The notes below the pieces were generated by a model that made no database searches, was not told the origin of the DNA, and was given only the letters and a program-made list of their open reading frames with translations. The position numbers and the translations under genes were made by a program. From Aphanothece hegewaldii CCALA 016 (lineage in GTDB: Bacteria; Cyanobacteriota; Cyanobacteriia; Cyanobacteriales; Microcystaceae), in assembly GCF_003007785.1 (NCBI RefSeq), contig NZ_PXOH01000003.1, forward strand, positions 124,001-188,000: DNA of 64,000 nucleotides, read 5' to 3'. Positions 1 to 9,458 of this stretch are shown here, one piece after another. Each line of letters starts with the position of its first letter. The first letter of the stretch is position 1.

Positions 1-2
1 TC

Positions 3-836
3 AGTCATACTTGGAATAGTGATCTAAGAGTGTTTTTAATCAATCCATTGGGAACCCAAATCAAGTTATTTTCTGAAGTGGGGATCGGTGGCAAGGGATT
101 TATTAATACAATTTTAGATGATGAGGCTAGTACATCCATCACCAAGGGCAGTGGTACTTTTACAGGAACGTTTCGCCCTGAAAGTATGTTATCCAGTTTT
201 GATGGGACAAATCCTAACGGTAGCTGGAAACTCAAAATTATTGATGCTGCCGAAGGAGATATCGGAACCCTCAATAGTTGGGCTGTTACTTTTAATTCAC
301 AAGGAACACCTCCAAACCCCAACTCAGAAGTTGACACCCTCAGTGAGATTGAACAAGCTAACTTAACGGGAGGAAATAGCAATAATAAGTTAGATGCAAC
401 AACCTTTACTGTGGGTTCCGTCACCCTTAATGGGAGCTTGGGTAACGATACTTTAATTGGCAGCCGTAGCAACGATACCATCATTGGGGGCTTGGGTAAC
501 GATATCCTAACTGGTGGTCTAGGGAGCGATCGTTTTACCTATAATGCCAAAGGGGAAGGCATTGATCAGATTACTGATTTTAATACGGTTGATGATACGA
601 TCGTTGTTTCTGCTACAGGTTTTGGCGGTGGCCTCACTATTGGTACAACAGTTAGTACGAGTCAATGGTTTATCGGAACAGCAGCTACAACCGCCAGTCA
701 TCGCTTTATCTATAACAACACCAACGGCAATCTATTTTTTGATGTCGATGGCAATGGAGCAAATGCAGCGATACAGTTAGCAATATTGAGCGGTATGCCT
801 ACTCTCAGTCAAAATGACATCTTAGTAATAGCTTGA
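3..836 (+). CDS. C-terminal part of a secreted P-domain/RTX calcium-binding protein (5' truncated by window)
   Basis: The reading frame is open from the first bases, so the true start lies to the left. Residues 1 to about 100 look like a proprotein-convertase P domain (homo B domain): HTWNSDLRV near the start, then a GTFTGTFRPE stretch and a GTLNSWAVTF end. This is a beta-jellyroll often found C-terminal to subtilisin-like proteases. RTX nonapeptide-like repeats follow (LGNDTLIGS, LGNDILTGG, LGSDRFTY), then the ITDFN...DDTI block and the NLFFDVDGNG tail typical of cyanobacterial RTX proteins. Such proteins usually leave by type I secretion and bind calcium outside the cell. Whether the missing N-terminus is a protease or an adhesin cannot be seen. 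The last 15 bases overlap the convergent sulfotransferase gene. Confidence 0.8.
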   Translation, partial: SHTWNSDLRVFLINPLGTQIKLFSEVGIGGKGFINTILDDEASTSITKGSGTFTGTFRPESMLSSFDGTNPNGSWKLKIIDAAEGDIGTLNSWAVTFNSQGTPPNPNSEVDTLSEIEQANLTGGNSNNKLDATTFTVGSVTLNGSLGNDTLIGSRSNDTIIGGLGNDILTGGLGSDRFTYNAKGEGIDQITDFNTVDDTIVVSATGFGGGLTIGTTVSTSQWFIGTAATTASHRFIYNNTNGNLFFDVDGNGANAAIQLAILSGMPTLSQNDILVIA

Positions 837-1643
837 TGAGACGGGAACGGCATCTGTAGATACTGACTCAAAAGTATAGCCAAACATTGCGAGTTCTTTT
901 CCTAATTCTTCCTCGACAAATTTTCGAGCTTGTAAAGAATAATAATCCTGATAAGGAATCTTATCAGGTGTTTTGTTTGTATGAGGAATCGAAATAAATT
1001 CATTTATTCCTACTTTTTTCAGGATTCGATTAAAATCTCTTTCCAGATGTTCATGATAAATGATTTCATCAACCCCCTCAATATAAGGATAAGCAATATT
1101 TATTTTTAGAGCATCTTTAGTCAGACATAGTGCATTTCTTTTTAAGTAAGATTTAAATTCTGATGCTACCCATTTATCAAATCGCTGAGGTAAAACAATT
1201 TTCCTCCATAACCATTTTTCAAACCCTTCTAGTCGAGCTAATTTGATTTCTCGTTGAAATTTTCTGACATAAAGTTTACGATTGATTTTTCCTGAGCGAT
1301 TGGCAGGACTATTAGGGTCTTTAAGTTGTTCAATTAAACCCTCTTCCCACCAACGACCAGTACATCTTTGATAATCAGTCACCAAACGATCAAAGGGATT
1401 CCTTACTGTCGCAAATTTAACATAAGAATTTAGCTCTTTTTTAGTCACCAAATTAAAGTTAATCAACTGACTAACTGTATTATGCTTAATTCCGACTAAT
1501 TTATAACTACCGGCTAAGAGTAGATCTGATTTCGGGAGTTCTTCACCTCCAAACTTTTCGATTAAAACATCTGTAATAGATGAACAACCTGTACCCGGAA
1601 CTTGAATAAATAAAAGTTTGTAGTCACGACAAATAATAGCCAT
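822..1643 (-). CDS. Sulfotransferase family protein
   Basis: This 273-residue cytoplasmic protein opens with KLLFIQVPGTGCSS, which fits the 5'-phosphosulfate loop of PAPS-dependent sulfotransferases. FATVRNPFDRLVTDYQ near residue 105 fits the 3'-phosphate-binding strand and helix. Family members move sulfate from PAPS to carbohydrate or other hydroxyl groups. The start is supported by AAGGTGG a few bases upstream. It is the last gene of the minus-strand run that follows the polysaccharide cluster, so sulfation of the exopolysaccharide is a reasonable inference but unproven. Its 3' end overlaps the convergent RTX gene by 15 bases. The acceptor cannot be read from the sequence. Confidence 0.7.
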   Translation of the reverse strand: MAIICRDYKLLFIQVPGTGCSSITDVLIEKFGGEELPKSDLLLAGSYKLVGIKHNTVSQLINFNLVTKKELNSYVKFATVRNPFDRLVTDYQRCTGRWWEEGLIEQLKDPNSPANRSGKINRKLYVRKFQREIKLARLEGFEKWLWRKIVLPQRFDKWVASEFKSYLKRNALCLTKDALKINIAYPYIEGVDEIIYHEHLERDFNRILKKVGINEFISIPHTNKTPDKIPYQDYYSLQARKFVEEELGKELAMFGYTFESVSTDAVPVSSSYY

Positions 1644-1683
1644 ATGCCACCTTAGATATAAGAATTAATGACTGAATCAATTT

Positions 1684-4014
1684 TTAGATAGACACAGTAG
1701 ATAGGAAGATAAACACACCAATAAATGTCATTATTGCTACACCTGTTCTAAACAGAACTTTTTTCCAACGCTTCAGTAAGAAATAACCCAACATTGCAGC
1801 AACACTCGCAATTAAAAAGCGATAAATCGGTGAGTTAGTCAAACGAGCATAGGCATAAATAACAACATTTTTAACTTGTGGTTCGGGAATTGTAATAACT
1901 TTCCAAGATAAGCCCCCATCAGTTGATTTAAAGAGTTCAGTTCCCGAAAAACCATAAAGTGTTTTATCGAGTAAATAAGAAGGTGAAAATTGTATCGGCA
2001 TCGTGGCGGCAGGGAAATAGTGCATATGAGAAAATAGACGATTATGATTGAGCAAATCATCGCCAATTTGAGTAAAGCTTTTTCCTCCATCAAGGGTTTT
2101 AAAAATGCCATTCCCTCTAAGACTAATCACAAAAGTTTGATCATTTTGATAATTAGGTGATAAAGCAACTGCTTCAACATAAGCATTTTCATCGGTTGTA
2201 GGTAATTCTATTTTTTGCCATTTTTCTCCAGCATTTTCTGTTTGTAAAAGCCCCTTTTTAGTCGCCACCAAAAGCATCTGATCCGTTTGATAGTTAGGTG
2301 AAATAGCAAGTTGAATCCAGTCACTTTGTTTTAAATCACGTTGATAAGCTGTTGGTTGCCAATTATACCCACCATCAACCGTTTTATATATGCCAAATGA
2401 ACTATCAGAGACACTAATATACAAAGTTTTATCTAGTGCAAAATTCGGTGAAATGACTAGATAATTAACTGAATGTCCGACATTGCCAATCATGGAAAAA
2501 CTTTCACCTCGATCTATAGATCGATGAATTTCACCATTCCATGTGACTAAATAAATAGTCTGATCTGTGGTAAAGTTAGGCGAAACTGCAATCATTGGCT
2601 TTTTAGACTCAATCGTATTAAACCACCAATTCTTATGGGTAATTTTTTCCCACAAAGACGAGTTATTTAAAGCAATTTTTCTCCAACTTTGCCCGCCATT
2701 AGTAGATTTTAAAAAATGTGTCCATGATGCCGAGAAAAGCGTATTCTCTTTAGCGTAATTAGGGGAAAAGACAATGCCAAATAATCGAGCAATATATTTA
2801 CGGCTTCGGATTTCCTCTAAACCTTTATTAATCGCTTTCCATTTTTGTCCACCATTTTGACTGAGATAATTTCCACCTAGATAAGTTGTCAGAGCAACAG
2901 TCTGATCCTTTTTATAGTTGGGTGAGATGGCGATTCCTTGAATCAAAGATGCCGATAAGGTATCCATTTCTTGCCACATTCGACCGCCATTATTTGACTT
3001 AAATAATCCATTAAAACCCGCCAAAAAAATTGTCTGATTTTGATTATTTTTATCTAAAGGCATTTTTAATTCACTAAAAGAAGGGCGACGATATTCTGGT
3101 AAATCAGCTTGGTGATTACTTGTTAGACCTTCACTACTATTTTGCCATGTATTACCCCCATCATCAGATTGATATACACCTTTATGCCAAGTGGATGCTA
3201 GTAGTTTATAATCTTTCTGACTATTGGGTGAAAAGAGAAGTGATGTAATCGATAAATCTTCGATTCCTTCATTTATTTTTTGAAAAACTTTACCGCCATC
3301 AATGGTTTTAAAAATTCCTCCTTTTTCAGTCCCAAGCAATAATGTTTTATCTTTACTAAAGTGTGGAGAAATAGCGATCGTAGAAATCGCTCCACTATCT
3401 GGAATCTGATGAAGCAATTGCCATATCTCACCTCCATCATTTGATAAATAGAGATTACCCGTCTGATCACCGCTTATAATCTGTTGTTTTTGTTCAGGAA
3501 TATAGCTAATAGCCGTAATTTTTTGCTCCCTCACTTGATGCCAGCTTTTACCACTATTTTGTGTTTTATAAAGACCTTGGTGTTGTCCTGCGGCAAAAAC
3601 AATCTGATCAGAATTTGGAGATATAGCAATCAAATCGATATCTAATTCTGACAAACCATTGTTTACTTTTTTCCAAGAAACGCCCCCATTAAGTGATTGA
3701 TAAATTCCATCACCTAATGAGGAAAGAAATAGTTTGTTTTTAGTTTGAGAAGATATCGCCAAAGAATATAGATGAGATTTTTGATCTAACCCGTTAAGAC
3801 AACGTTTCCAACTCAAACCGCCATCTACAGATTTTAGTAAATTCCCTCTGACAAGAATAAATAGTGTTCGATCTTTTTGGTAAGTTGGCGATACTTCCAC
3901 ATCAAAAATGTCGTCATGTGGGGAATGAGCTAAAGTTGGAGCTACTCCAATTCCAAAGCAAACAAAAATGAGCAGAAATAAAGCCAAAATTCCTTTGATA
4001 AGATGGTTACTCAT
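1684..4014 (-). CDS. Exported BNR/Asp-box beta-propeller protein with C-terminal membrane anchor
   Basis: This 776-residue protein has an N-terminal signal peptide (hydrophobic stretch at about 7-28, ending near TLAHS). About 14 Asp-box-like repeats follow, of the form S-x-(D/N)-G-G-x-(S/T)-W: SVDGGLSW, SLNGGVSW, SNDGGEIW, SDDGGNTW, STNGGQSW, TVDGGYNW, STDGGLSW and others. Each is preceded by a LAISPN(Y/F)xxDxT strand motif. This is the sialidase/VPS10/Ycf48-like propeller fold, probably two stacked propellers. One or two hydrophobic segments after residue 725 would anchor it in a membrane. Ycf48 itself is about half this length, so this is not a simple orthologue. It starts 4 bases after the epimerase gene and is probably cotranscribed with it. 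The function is not known; scaffolding or polymer binding at the cell surface is possible. Confidence 0.75.
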   Translation of the reverse strand: MSNHLIKGILALFLLIFVCFGIGVAPTLAHSPHDDIFDVEVSPTYQKDRTLFILVRGNLLKSVDGGLSWKRCLNGLDQKSHLYSLAISSQTKNKLFLSSLGDGIYQSLNGGVSWKKVNNGLSELDIDLIAISPNSDQIVFAAGQHQGLYKTQNSGKSWHQVREQKITAISYIPEQKQQIISGDQTGNLYLSNDGGEIWQLLHQIPDSGAISTIAISPHFSKDKTLLLGTEKGGIFKTIDGGKVFQKINEGIEDLSITSLLFSPNSQKDYKLLASTWHKGVYQSDDGGNTWQNSSEGLTSNHQADLPEYRRPSFSELKMPLDKNNQNQTIFLAGFNGLFKSNNGGRMWQEMDTLSASLIQGIAISPNYKKDQTVALTTYLGGNYLSQNGGQKWKAINKGLEEIRSRKYIARLFGIVFSPNYAKENTLFSASWTHFLKSTNGGQSWRKIALNNSSLWEKITHKNWWFNTIESKKPMIAVSPNFTTDQTIYLVTWNGEIHRSIDRGESFSMIGNVGHSVNYLVISPNFALDKTLYISVSDSSFGIYKTVDGGYNWQPTAYQRDLKQSDWIQLAISPNYQTDQMLLVATKKGLLQTENAGEKWQKIELPTTDENAYVEAVALSPNYQNDQTFVISLRGNGIFKTLDGGKSFTQIGDDLLNHNRLFSHMHYFPAATMPIQFSPSYLLDKTLYGFSGTELFKSTDGGLSWKVITIPEPQVKNVVIYAYARLTNSPIYRFLIASVAAMLGYFLLKRWKKVLFRTGVAIMTFIGVFIFLSTVSI

Positions 4015-4018
4015 CTAA

Positions 4019-5044
4019 TTACCTTTTCCAGAAAAAGTTATGATCGATTTGTTGAGTATTAATAAGATATTCCAGTTGCTTTAAGCGTGTAAATCCTCTA
4101 AATAAAAAGGTTTCCTGAGTCATATCGATCAGTTTAAATAAATCACAGAGTTGTTGTGCGCCCCGTTGAGCATTCCAATCACACTTAAAGCCTGGTAAAA
4201 TCTGGTTAATTTTCTCAAAAGACACCCGATAACTACGATTATCTGAACCGTTATCACCAAAGTTTAATTGACATCCTTGAAAAATGTTAGCGATCGTTTG
4301 AGCAATTTCTTTGACTTGATAGTTATGAGTCGTATCGCCCACATTAAAAACTTGATTGTGAATTAGATCACGCGGTGCTTCAAGAGTACAAATAATCGCT
4401 TTGCAGATATCTAAACCATGAACTAACGGTCGCCAAGGAGTCCCATCACTGCTCATTTTAATTTCTTTTGTTGTCCAAGCAAGACCCGCCAAGTTATTTA
4501 AAACAATATCAAAACGCATCCTCGGTGACGCTCCATACGCGGTCGCATTTCGCATGAAAGTAGGCGAGAAACCGTCATCGGCTAAAGGTTTGACATCCTG
4601 CTCAACGAGGGTTTTACAAATGGCGTAGGCGGTTTGAGGATTAACTGGAGACTCTTCTGTAACATAGTCTTCTGTAGCAACACCATAAACACTACAAGAA
4701 GACATATAAACAAAGCGACGCACCCCAGCCGCTTTAGCTAATTTTGCGAGATAAACTGAACCTTTATGATTAATCTCATAAGTGACATGGGGGGCTAATT
4801 GTCCTGCGGGGTCGTTGGAGAGTTCAGCCATATGTACTACTGCATCAATACCTTGAAAGTCTTCTACTGTAAGATGGCGAAGATCTTTATTTAAGGTTTT
4901 GGGGGTTGATGAATTAGTGTTGTATAGCCAACCGACTTTATAAAATCCAGTATCAACGCCGATAACTTCGTGTCCGTTCTGCATTAATAGAGGTGCCAAA
5001 AGTGAACCGAGATAGCCTTCGGTTCCGGTAACAAGTATTTTCAT
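4019..5044 (-). CDS. NAD-dependent epimerase/dehydratase (extended SDR, nucleotide-sugar type)
   Basis: This 341-residue enzyme starts MKILVTGTEGYLGS, the glycine-rich Rossmann motif (TGxxGxxG) of extended short-chain dehydrogenases. The catalytic Ser (MSSCSVYG) and the Tyr-x-x-x-Lys pair (YAICK) are present, so it should be active. The family oxidises, epimerises or dehydrates nucleotide-activated sugars in the cytoplasm. Because the cluster also has a glucose-1-phosphate cytidylyltransferase, a CDP-linked sugar is a plausible substrate. No separate CDP-glucose 4,6-dehydratase is present, so this gene might fill that place or act later. The substrate cannot be told from motifs alone. Confidence 0.8.
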   Translation of the reverse strand: MKILVTGTEGYLGSLLAPLLMQNGHEVIGVDTGFYKVGWLYNTNSSTPKTLNKDLRHLTVEDFQGIDAVVHMAELSNDPAGQLAPHVTYEINHKGSVYLAKLAKAAGVRRFVYMSSCSVYGVATEDYVTEESPVNPQTAYAICKTLVEQDVKPLADDGFSPTFMRNATAYGASPRMRFDIVLNNLAGLAWTTKEIKMSSDGTPWRPLVHGLDICKAIICTLEAPRDLIHNQVFNVGDTTHNYQVKEIAQTIANIFQGCQLNFGDNGSDNRSYRVSFEKINQILPGFKCDWNAQRGAQQLCDLFKLIDMTQETFLFRGFTRLKQLEYLINTQQIDHNFFWKR

Positions 5045-5078
5045 GGTTTCAAATCCTTGAGTGTGTATGTTTAGAAAA

Positions 5079-6461
5079 TTAAGTTAGTCTGCGATCGCTC
5101 GATAATGTATTGTTTTCCTTAGCCCAAAGTACTGTTACTAAAAATAAAATAGATATTGGGATTAGAGGAATTACATGACGATATAAGGCAAAGCCAATTA
5201 AACTGGGTAGGCTATAAAAAATGATGGTACAAAGATAGGCGATTGAAAGTTTCTTTTTCCAATCGAAGTGATTAAATTTTTTGGACAATGTATAGTAAAA
5301 TGCCACCCAAATAGCTGACCATAACACAAGACGATTAATTGACCAAAAAAACATATATAATAAATCACCAATTTTACCTTTAATGAGGCTAGTTTTTTCA
5401 ATTTGTGCAAGCAGTGATTTTTTAATCGTATTTCTATTGATGTCTAAAAAGAAAACCATAAATTTACGCCGTGCAAGTTCAAGGGTTTCTAAAGGATGAT
5501 TAATGATATAGGTCTTAGCTTTCTCATTAAAATAACTATTTTGCTTCCACTCATCATTAGAAAAATCGATATTTTTATAGACATCATATAATTTTTCTTC
5601 TTGAAGAGTATCAATATGATATTGAGGATAATATTGTGCAATATATTCATTATTTCCTTTATACAAATTAATTCCATTCAAAGAGGACATATTACTCATT
5701 ACTGCAAAATAACCCGTATCGTGATAGATAAATAATCCCCATAGCAACATCGTACTTAATACCGCTCCTAAAGGAATAAGCTTGTTAATTTTATTTTTCA
5801 AAATCAACAATAGATAAATTGAAATAGCTAGAACAAAATATAAATAGGATGACTTGAGAAGAATTAGACTCACTAAGCTAACACTCATGACAATAACATT
5901 TGTTCTTGTTTCTTGAGTTATTAAACAATCAATTAAAGATGTAAATAACAATAAAAGTAAGATCCAAGTATAGGCTTCCTCATGATTAATATCGAACATT
6001 GTTCCGACATTAACTGGAATAAAAAAAACCAAAATAATACCCAAAAAAGTAATGGTTTTTAGACGAACATTATAAATTAATTGATTAAAAATTTTAACCA
6101 AGAAAAAACAGATAATTGTGTTTTTAACTAAAAAGGCAAAAGGAATTGAATTATAAATAGATGCAATAGCAGACATGAAATAGGGAACAAATGGCATTCT
6201 TCCTGCATAACAAAGCGTGACCATATCGCAAGTTCCATAAAATTCTCCTTTTTGAATAATATTTTTAATGTATTCTCCGAATAAAGGATAAACACTAAAA
6301 AGGTTGGCATTCTGAAAGCGATCTAACATTCTATAAGAAAGATAAAATGAAGTTACAGCAATTCCAAAAAACATTAAAAAGTAGCAAACTCTTTTAGTTA
6401 TGTTATTTTGAGCGTTGGAATTAAGAAATAAGCCTGGAGATTTAGGTAAATGAGAAAGCAT
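5079..6461 (-). CDS. Polytopic membrane protein, possibly a lipid-linked glycosyltransferase
   Basis: This 460-residue protein has roughly ten hydrophobic segments from residue 25 to the C-terminus. A long periplasmic-looking loop lies at about 265-335 (ISSLNGINLYKGNNE region). The layout resembles GT-C fold (GT39/GT83/ArnT-like) glycosyltransferases, which use polyprenyl-phosphate sugars on the outer face of the membrane. A Wzy-like role is another option. No diagnostic motif was recognised, so the assignment rests on topology and its place between the methyltransferase and epimerase genes of the polysaccharide cluster. Composition is very AT-rich. Confidence 0.5.
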   Translation of the reverse strand: MLSHLPKSPGLFLNSNAQNNITKRVCYFLMFFGIAVTSFYLSYRMLDRFQNANLFSVYPLFGEYIKNIIQKGEFYGTCDMVTLCYAGRMPFVPYFMSAIASIYNSIPFAFLVKNTIICFFLVKIFNQLIYNVRLKTITFLGIILVFFIPVNVGTMFDINHEEAYTWILLLLLFTSLIDCLITQETRTNVIVMSVSLVSLILLKSSYLYFVLAISIYLLLILKNKINKLIPLGAVLSTMLLWGLFIYHDTGYFAVMSNMSSLNGINLYKGNNEYIAQYYPQYHIDTLQEEKLYDVYKNIDFSNDEWKQNSYFNEKAKTYIINHPLETLELARRKFMVFFLDINRNTIKKSLLAQIEKTSLIKGKIGDLLYMFFWSINRLVLWSAIWVAFYYTLSKKFNHFDWKKKLSIAYLCTIIFYSLPSLIGFALYRHVIPLIPISILFLVTVLWAKENNTLSSDRRLT

Positions 6462-6702
6462 AACATGACCTTTATTTCATAGTGGTTGATTTTATTAAGC
6501 GTTGCTCCTACTAGGGTTTAAGTAGAGAACTGGCTGTATTTAAATGCAGAGTAATTCAAAAATAAGTTTTTTTTTCAGTAATTATTGTTACTAAAGTTGG
6601 CTCTGCTCGTATTTTAAGCTCATCAATCATAGTTTTTTATTACCGTAATTTTTCCATTCTTTAATTAATCTATTTGACTAACATGAATTTTTAGCCTAAA
6701 AA

Positions 6703-7392
6703 TCACCAACCCTCATAGACAATAAATGATTTAGTAAAAAAAGCAAATTTCTCCTCAAAAATCTTAGCTTTAGGGAAAAGCTGTTTTAATTCTTTTTTGC
6801 TTAATAATCTAACACTATCAGCAATATTAATCGCTTCTGCTTGGTCAGTTTGTTTTTTCCTCCATCCCAAATCAAAGTGACTAATTAACCAAACTTTTAA
6901 CCACAAAGGGAAAAATTGATAAAAAGGAAAAAGAAAATGAGGTTCAATGGGAAAATAACGATTAGGTGTCTGAACAAAGTACCTTTTTCCTACTCTTTGT
7001 ATTTCATTAGCCATCTGTTGTTGATTTTCATAATTACCCACATGTTCAATGACAGAGTTTGAAAAAATAACATCAAATTGTTTATCCTGATACTCTTTCA
7101 TATTGGTGGCATTGCCGACCACACTTTTTAAATTTGGATGACTAACTAAAGTTTTTGTTAGATTTAAAATCGTTACTTTAACATCATCAAATTCTTTTTG
7201 ACTTCCATAAAATTCTTTTTGCCAAATCGCTTCTCTGCCGCCAACATCAAGAATATTGAGAGGAAGAGCGAGAGTTCTAATTAATTGTTTAAAAAAGTCA
7301 AATCGCTTGCCACGAAATTGACTTGACCATGAGTTAGTCTCTTCATAATCGGCAATTCTAGTCAGAAAGCTGTTAACTTGAAGTTGGATCAT
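6703..7392 (-). CDS. Class I SAM-dependent methyltransferase
   Basis: The protein has 229 residues. Motif I is NILDVGGREAIWQ at about residue 47; the acidic post-motif and FDVIFSNSVIEHV at about residue 110 match the Methyltransf_11 type of class I methyltransferases (Rossmann-like, cytoplasmic). GGR replaces the usual GxG loop, but the order of elements is kept. The gene starts 3 bases after the stop of the LhgO-type oxidase gene, so the two are very probably cotranscribed. A sugar O- or C-methyltransferase acting on an exopolysaccharide precursor is inferred from context only. Confidence 0.7.
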   Translation of the reverse strand: MIQLQVNSFLTRIADYEETNSWSSQFRGKRFDFFKQLIRTLALPLNILDVGGREAIWQKEFYGSQKEFDDVKVTILNLTKTLVSHPNLKSVVGNATNMKEYQDKQFDVIFSNSVIEHVGNYENQQQMANEIQRVGKRYFVQTPNRYFPIEPHFLFPFYQFFPLWLKVWLISHFDLGWRKKQTDQAEAINIADSVRLLSKKELKQLFPKAKIFEEKFAFFTKSFIVYEGW

Positions 7393-7395
7393 TTT

Positions 7396-8619
7396 CTATC
7401 TTCCTAATAAAGAACTTTTTCGTGTTAAATGCAACGGTTCAGGGATTTGTGTAACAACTGCCTTACCAATCTCCAGAGAAGATGTCGCAGCAGGTGAGGG
7501 AGCATTGCAAACATGGACCGAGTTTTTAGCTTGAACAATCAAGAAATCGTCTACGAGTTTTCCGTCATTCATCACCGCTTGAGCGCGTACTCCTGCATGA
7601 GTGGGAATGAGATCATCGGATTGAACTTCTGGAATCAATCGCTGTAAACTACGCACAAAAGCGGTTTTACTCCAAGATCGAATCATTTCTTCAATTCCTT
7701 GATCCGTATGTTTAGCGGCTAACTTCCAAAATCCCGAATAAGTCATAATTTCAGTAAAATCACGTAAGTTAAAATCGGTTTTTTTGTAGCCTTCCCGTTT
7801 AAAGCTCAGAACCGCATTAGGGCCAGCATGAACACTGTTATCGATCATGCGCGTGAAATGTACTCCCAAGAAAGGAAAATCAGGGTTAGGAACGGGATAA
7901 ATAAGTGTTTTGACGAGATAACGTTTGTCGGGTTTGAGTTCGTAATATTCCCCTCGGAATGGAATAATTTGAGCTTGGGGGTTAACTTGTCCTAACCGCG
8001 CCATGCGATCGCTATGTAATCCCGCACAATTAATTAAAAAGCGAGTTTCAAAAATACCGTTTGTTGTTTCCAGAATTTGACCATTTTGGGTGGTAATAAT
8101 TTGGTTAACCTTGGTATTGAGAAAGAGATCACCGCCATTAATTTTGATTAAATCAGCGTATTTTTGACAAACTTGCTGATAATTAATAATTCCCGTGCTA
8201 GGAACACGTATTCCTTCTAGGCACTGCACATGAGGTTCAATCTCTCTCACTTCCTCGGCACTAATTTTAGTCACCTTTAAGCCATTTTCTAAACCTCGTC
8301 GATAAAGATTTTCCAACAGAGGTCGTTCTTTTTCTTCCGTTGCTACGATGACTTTGCCGCAGATGTCGTACTCAATGCCATGCTGTTGACAAAATTCCAC
8401 CATTGAGCGACTACCTTCACGACACAAACTCGCTTTTAAACTCCCAGGTTTGTAATAAATGCCTGAATGAATGACACCGCTATTGTGACCCGTTTGATGA
8501 AAAGCCCATTGATTTTCTTTTTCTAAGACAACAATACGTGCATCTTTATAGCGTTCAAGTAATGCCATCCCAGTAGCAAGACCAACGATTCCACCGCCAA
8601 TAATTGCAAAATCATACAT
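7396..8619 (-). CDS. lhgO: L-2-hydroxyglutarate oxidase-like FAD-dependent enzyme (LhgO family)
   Basis: I start this at the Met of MYDFAIIGGGIVGLATG, giving 407 residues, close to the usual length for LhgO. The frame could begin 13 codons earlier, but those codons are not family-like. The dinucleotide motif GGGIVG near residue 9, the acidic end of the second strand (VVLEKE) and GHNSGVIHSGIYY are characteristic of the DAO-fold L-2-hydroxyglutarate dehydrogenase family. Known members oxidise L-2-hydroxyglutarate to 2-oxoglutarate and pass electrons to the membrane quinone pool or oxygen. Lying between rfbF and a methyltransferase gene, this copy may oxidise a sugar-related substrate instead; that is inference. 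Confidence 0.75.
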   Translation of the reverse strand: MYDFAIIGGGIVGLATGMALLERYKDARIVVLEKENQWAFHQTGHNSGVIHSGIYYKPGSLKASLCREGSRSMVEFCQQHGIEYDICGKVIVATEEKERPLLENLYRRGLENGLKVTKISAEEVREIEPHVQCLEGIRVPSTGIINYQQVCQKYADLIKINGGDLFLNTKVNQIITTQNGQILETTNGIFETRFLINCAGLHSDRMARLGQVNPQAQIIPFRGEYYELKPDKRYLVKTLIYPVPNPDFPFLGVHFTRMIDNSVHAGPNAVLSFKREGYKKTDFNLRDFTEIMTYSGFWKLAAKHTDQGIEEMIRSWSKTAFVRSLQRLIPEVQSDDLIPTHAGVRAQAVMNDGKLVDDFLIVQAKNSVHVCNAPSPAATSSLEIGKAVVTQIPEPLHLTRKSSLLGR

Positions 8620-8661
8620 AAGGTTCGTTTTTCTTTTTGTTAATAGTTGAATCAGCAATTT

Positions 8662-9435
8662 TTACCAAACTTTCCAAGGAGCTTGGCCACTATTCCAGAG
8701 ACCTTCTAAATAATTTTTATCACGTAAAGTATCCATCGGTTGCCAAAATCCATCATGTTTGTAAGCCGATAATTGCTCTAAGTGAGCTAATTTTTGTAAG
8801 GGTTCTTGTTCCCAAATGGTTGAATCATCCGCAATAAAATCAATTACTTCAGGTTCTAAGACAAAATATCCACCATTAATCCATGCACCATCTCCATCGG
8901 GTTTTTCTTGAAACTGAGTAATTTTGGTTTGTTCTTGTCCTAAACAAATTGCACCGAAACGTCCAGGAGGTTTAGTTGCGGTAAGGGTTGCTAATGCTTT
9001 TTGTTCTTTGTGAAAAGCCAATAAATTTGTAATATTGACATCGCTTACCCCATCTCCATAAGTAAAGCAAAATGTTTCAGTACCCAAATGTTCTTTGACT
9101 CGTTTAAGTCGTCCGCCAGTTAGGGTAGATTCACCTGTATCAACTAAAGTTACTCGCCAAGGTTCAGCATAACCACAATGGACATTCATCTGATTAAAAC
9201 GCATATCGAAAGTGACATCAGACATATGTAAAAAATAGTTAGCGAAATATTCTTTAATTACATAACCTTTGTAGCCACAGCAAATAATAAATTCATTGAT
9301 ACCGTGGGCTGCATATGTTTTCATGATATGCCATAAAATAGGCTTACCACCAATTTCGACCATCGGCTTAGGTTTGATACTGGTTTCTTCACTCAAACGT
9401 GTTCCTAATCCGCCCGCAAGGATGACAGCTTTCAT
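8662..9435 (-). CDS. rfbF: Glucose-1-phosphate cytidylyltransferase
   Basis: This 257-residue enzyme makes CDP-glucose from CTP and glucose 1-phosphate, the first step towards CDP-linked deoxysugars. The pyrophosphorylase signature [17 protein letters not shown] and the [18 protein letters not shown] block are both intact. [14 protein letters not shown] carries the metal-binding Asp. Length matches the family. The gene is alone: no rfbG (CDP-glucose 4,6-dehydratase) or rfbH is seen in the window, so the later steps must be elsewhere or be done by the epimerase at 4019-5044. It is preceded by a GT2 gene 23 bases upstream in the same direction. Confidence 0.9.
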   Translation of the reverse strand: MKAVILAGGLGTRLSEETSIKPKPMVEIGGKPILWHIMKTYAAHGINEFIICCGYKGYVIKEYFANYFLHMSDVTFDMRFNQMNVHCGYAEPWRVTLVDTGESTLTGGRLKRVKEHLGTETFCFTYGDGVSDVNITNLLAFHKEQKALATLTATKPPGRFGAICLGQEQTKITQFQEKPDGDGAWINGGYFVLEPEVIDFIADDSTIWEQEPLQKLAHLEQLSAYKHDGFWQPMDTLRDKNYLEGLWNSGQAPWKVW

Positions 9436-9458
9436 GTTTTTTGCTCCTATTCAATAGT

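Noticed and set aside
5..484. Minus-strand frame of 159 residues at the left edge
   Set aside because: It lies opposite a clear P-domain/RTX coding frame and shows no recognisable fold.
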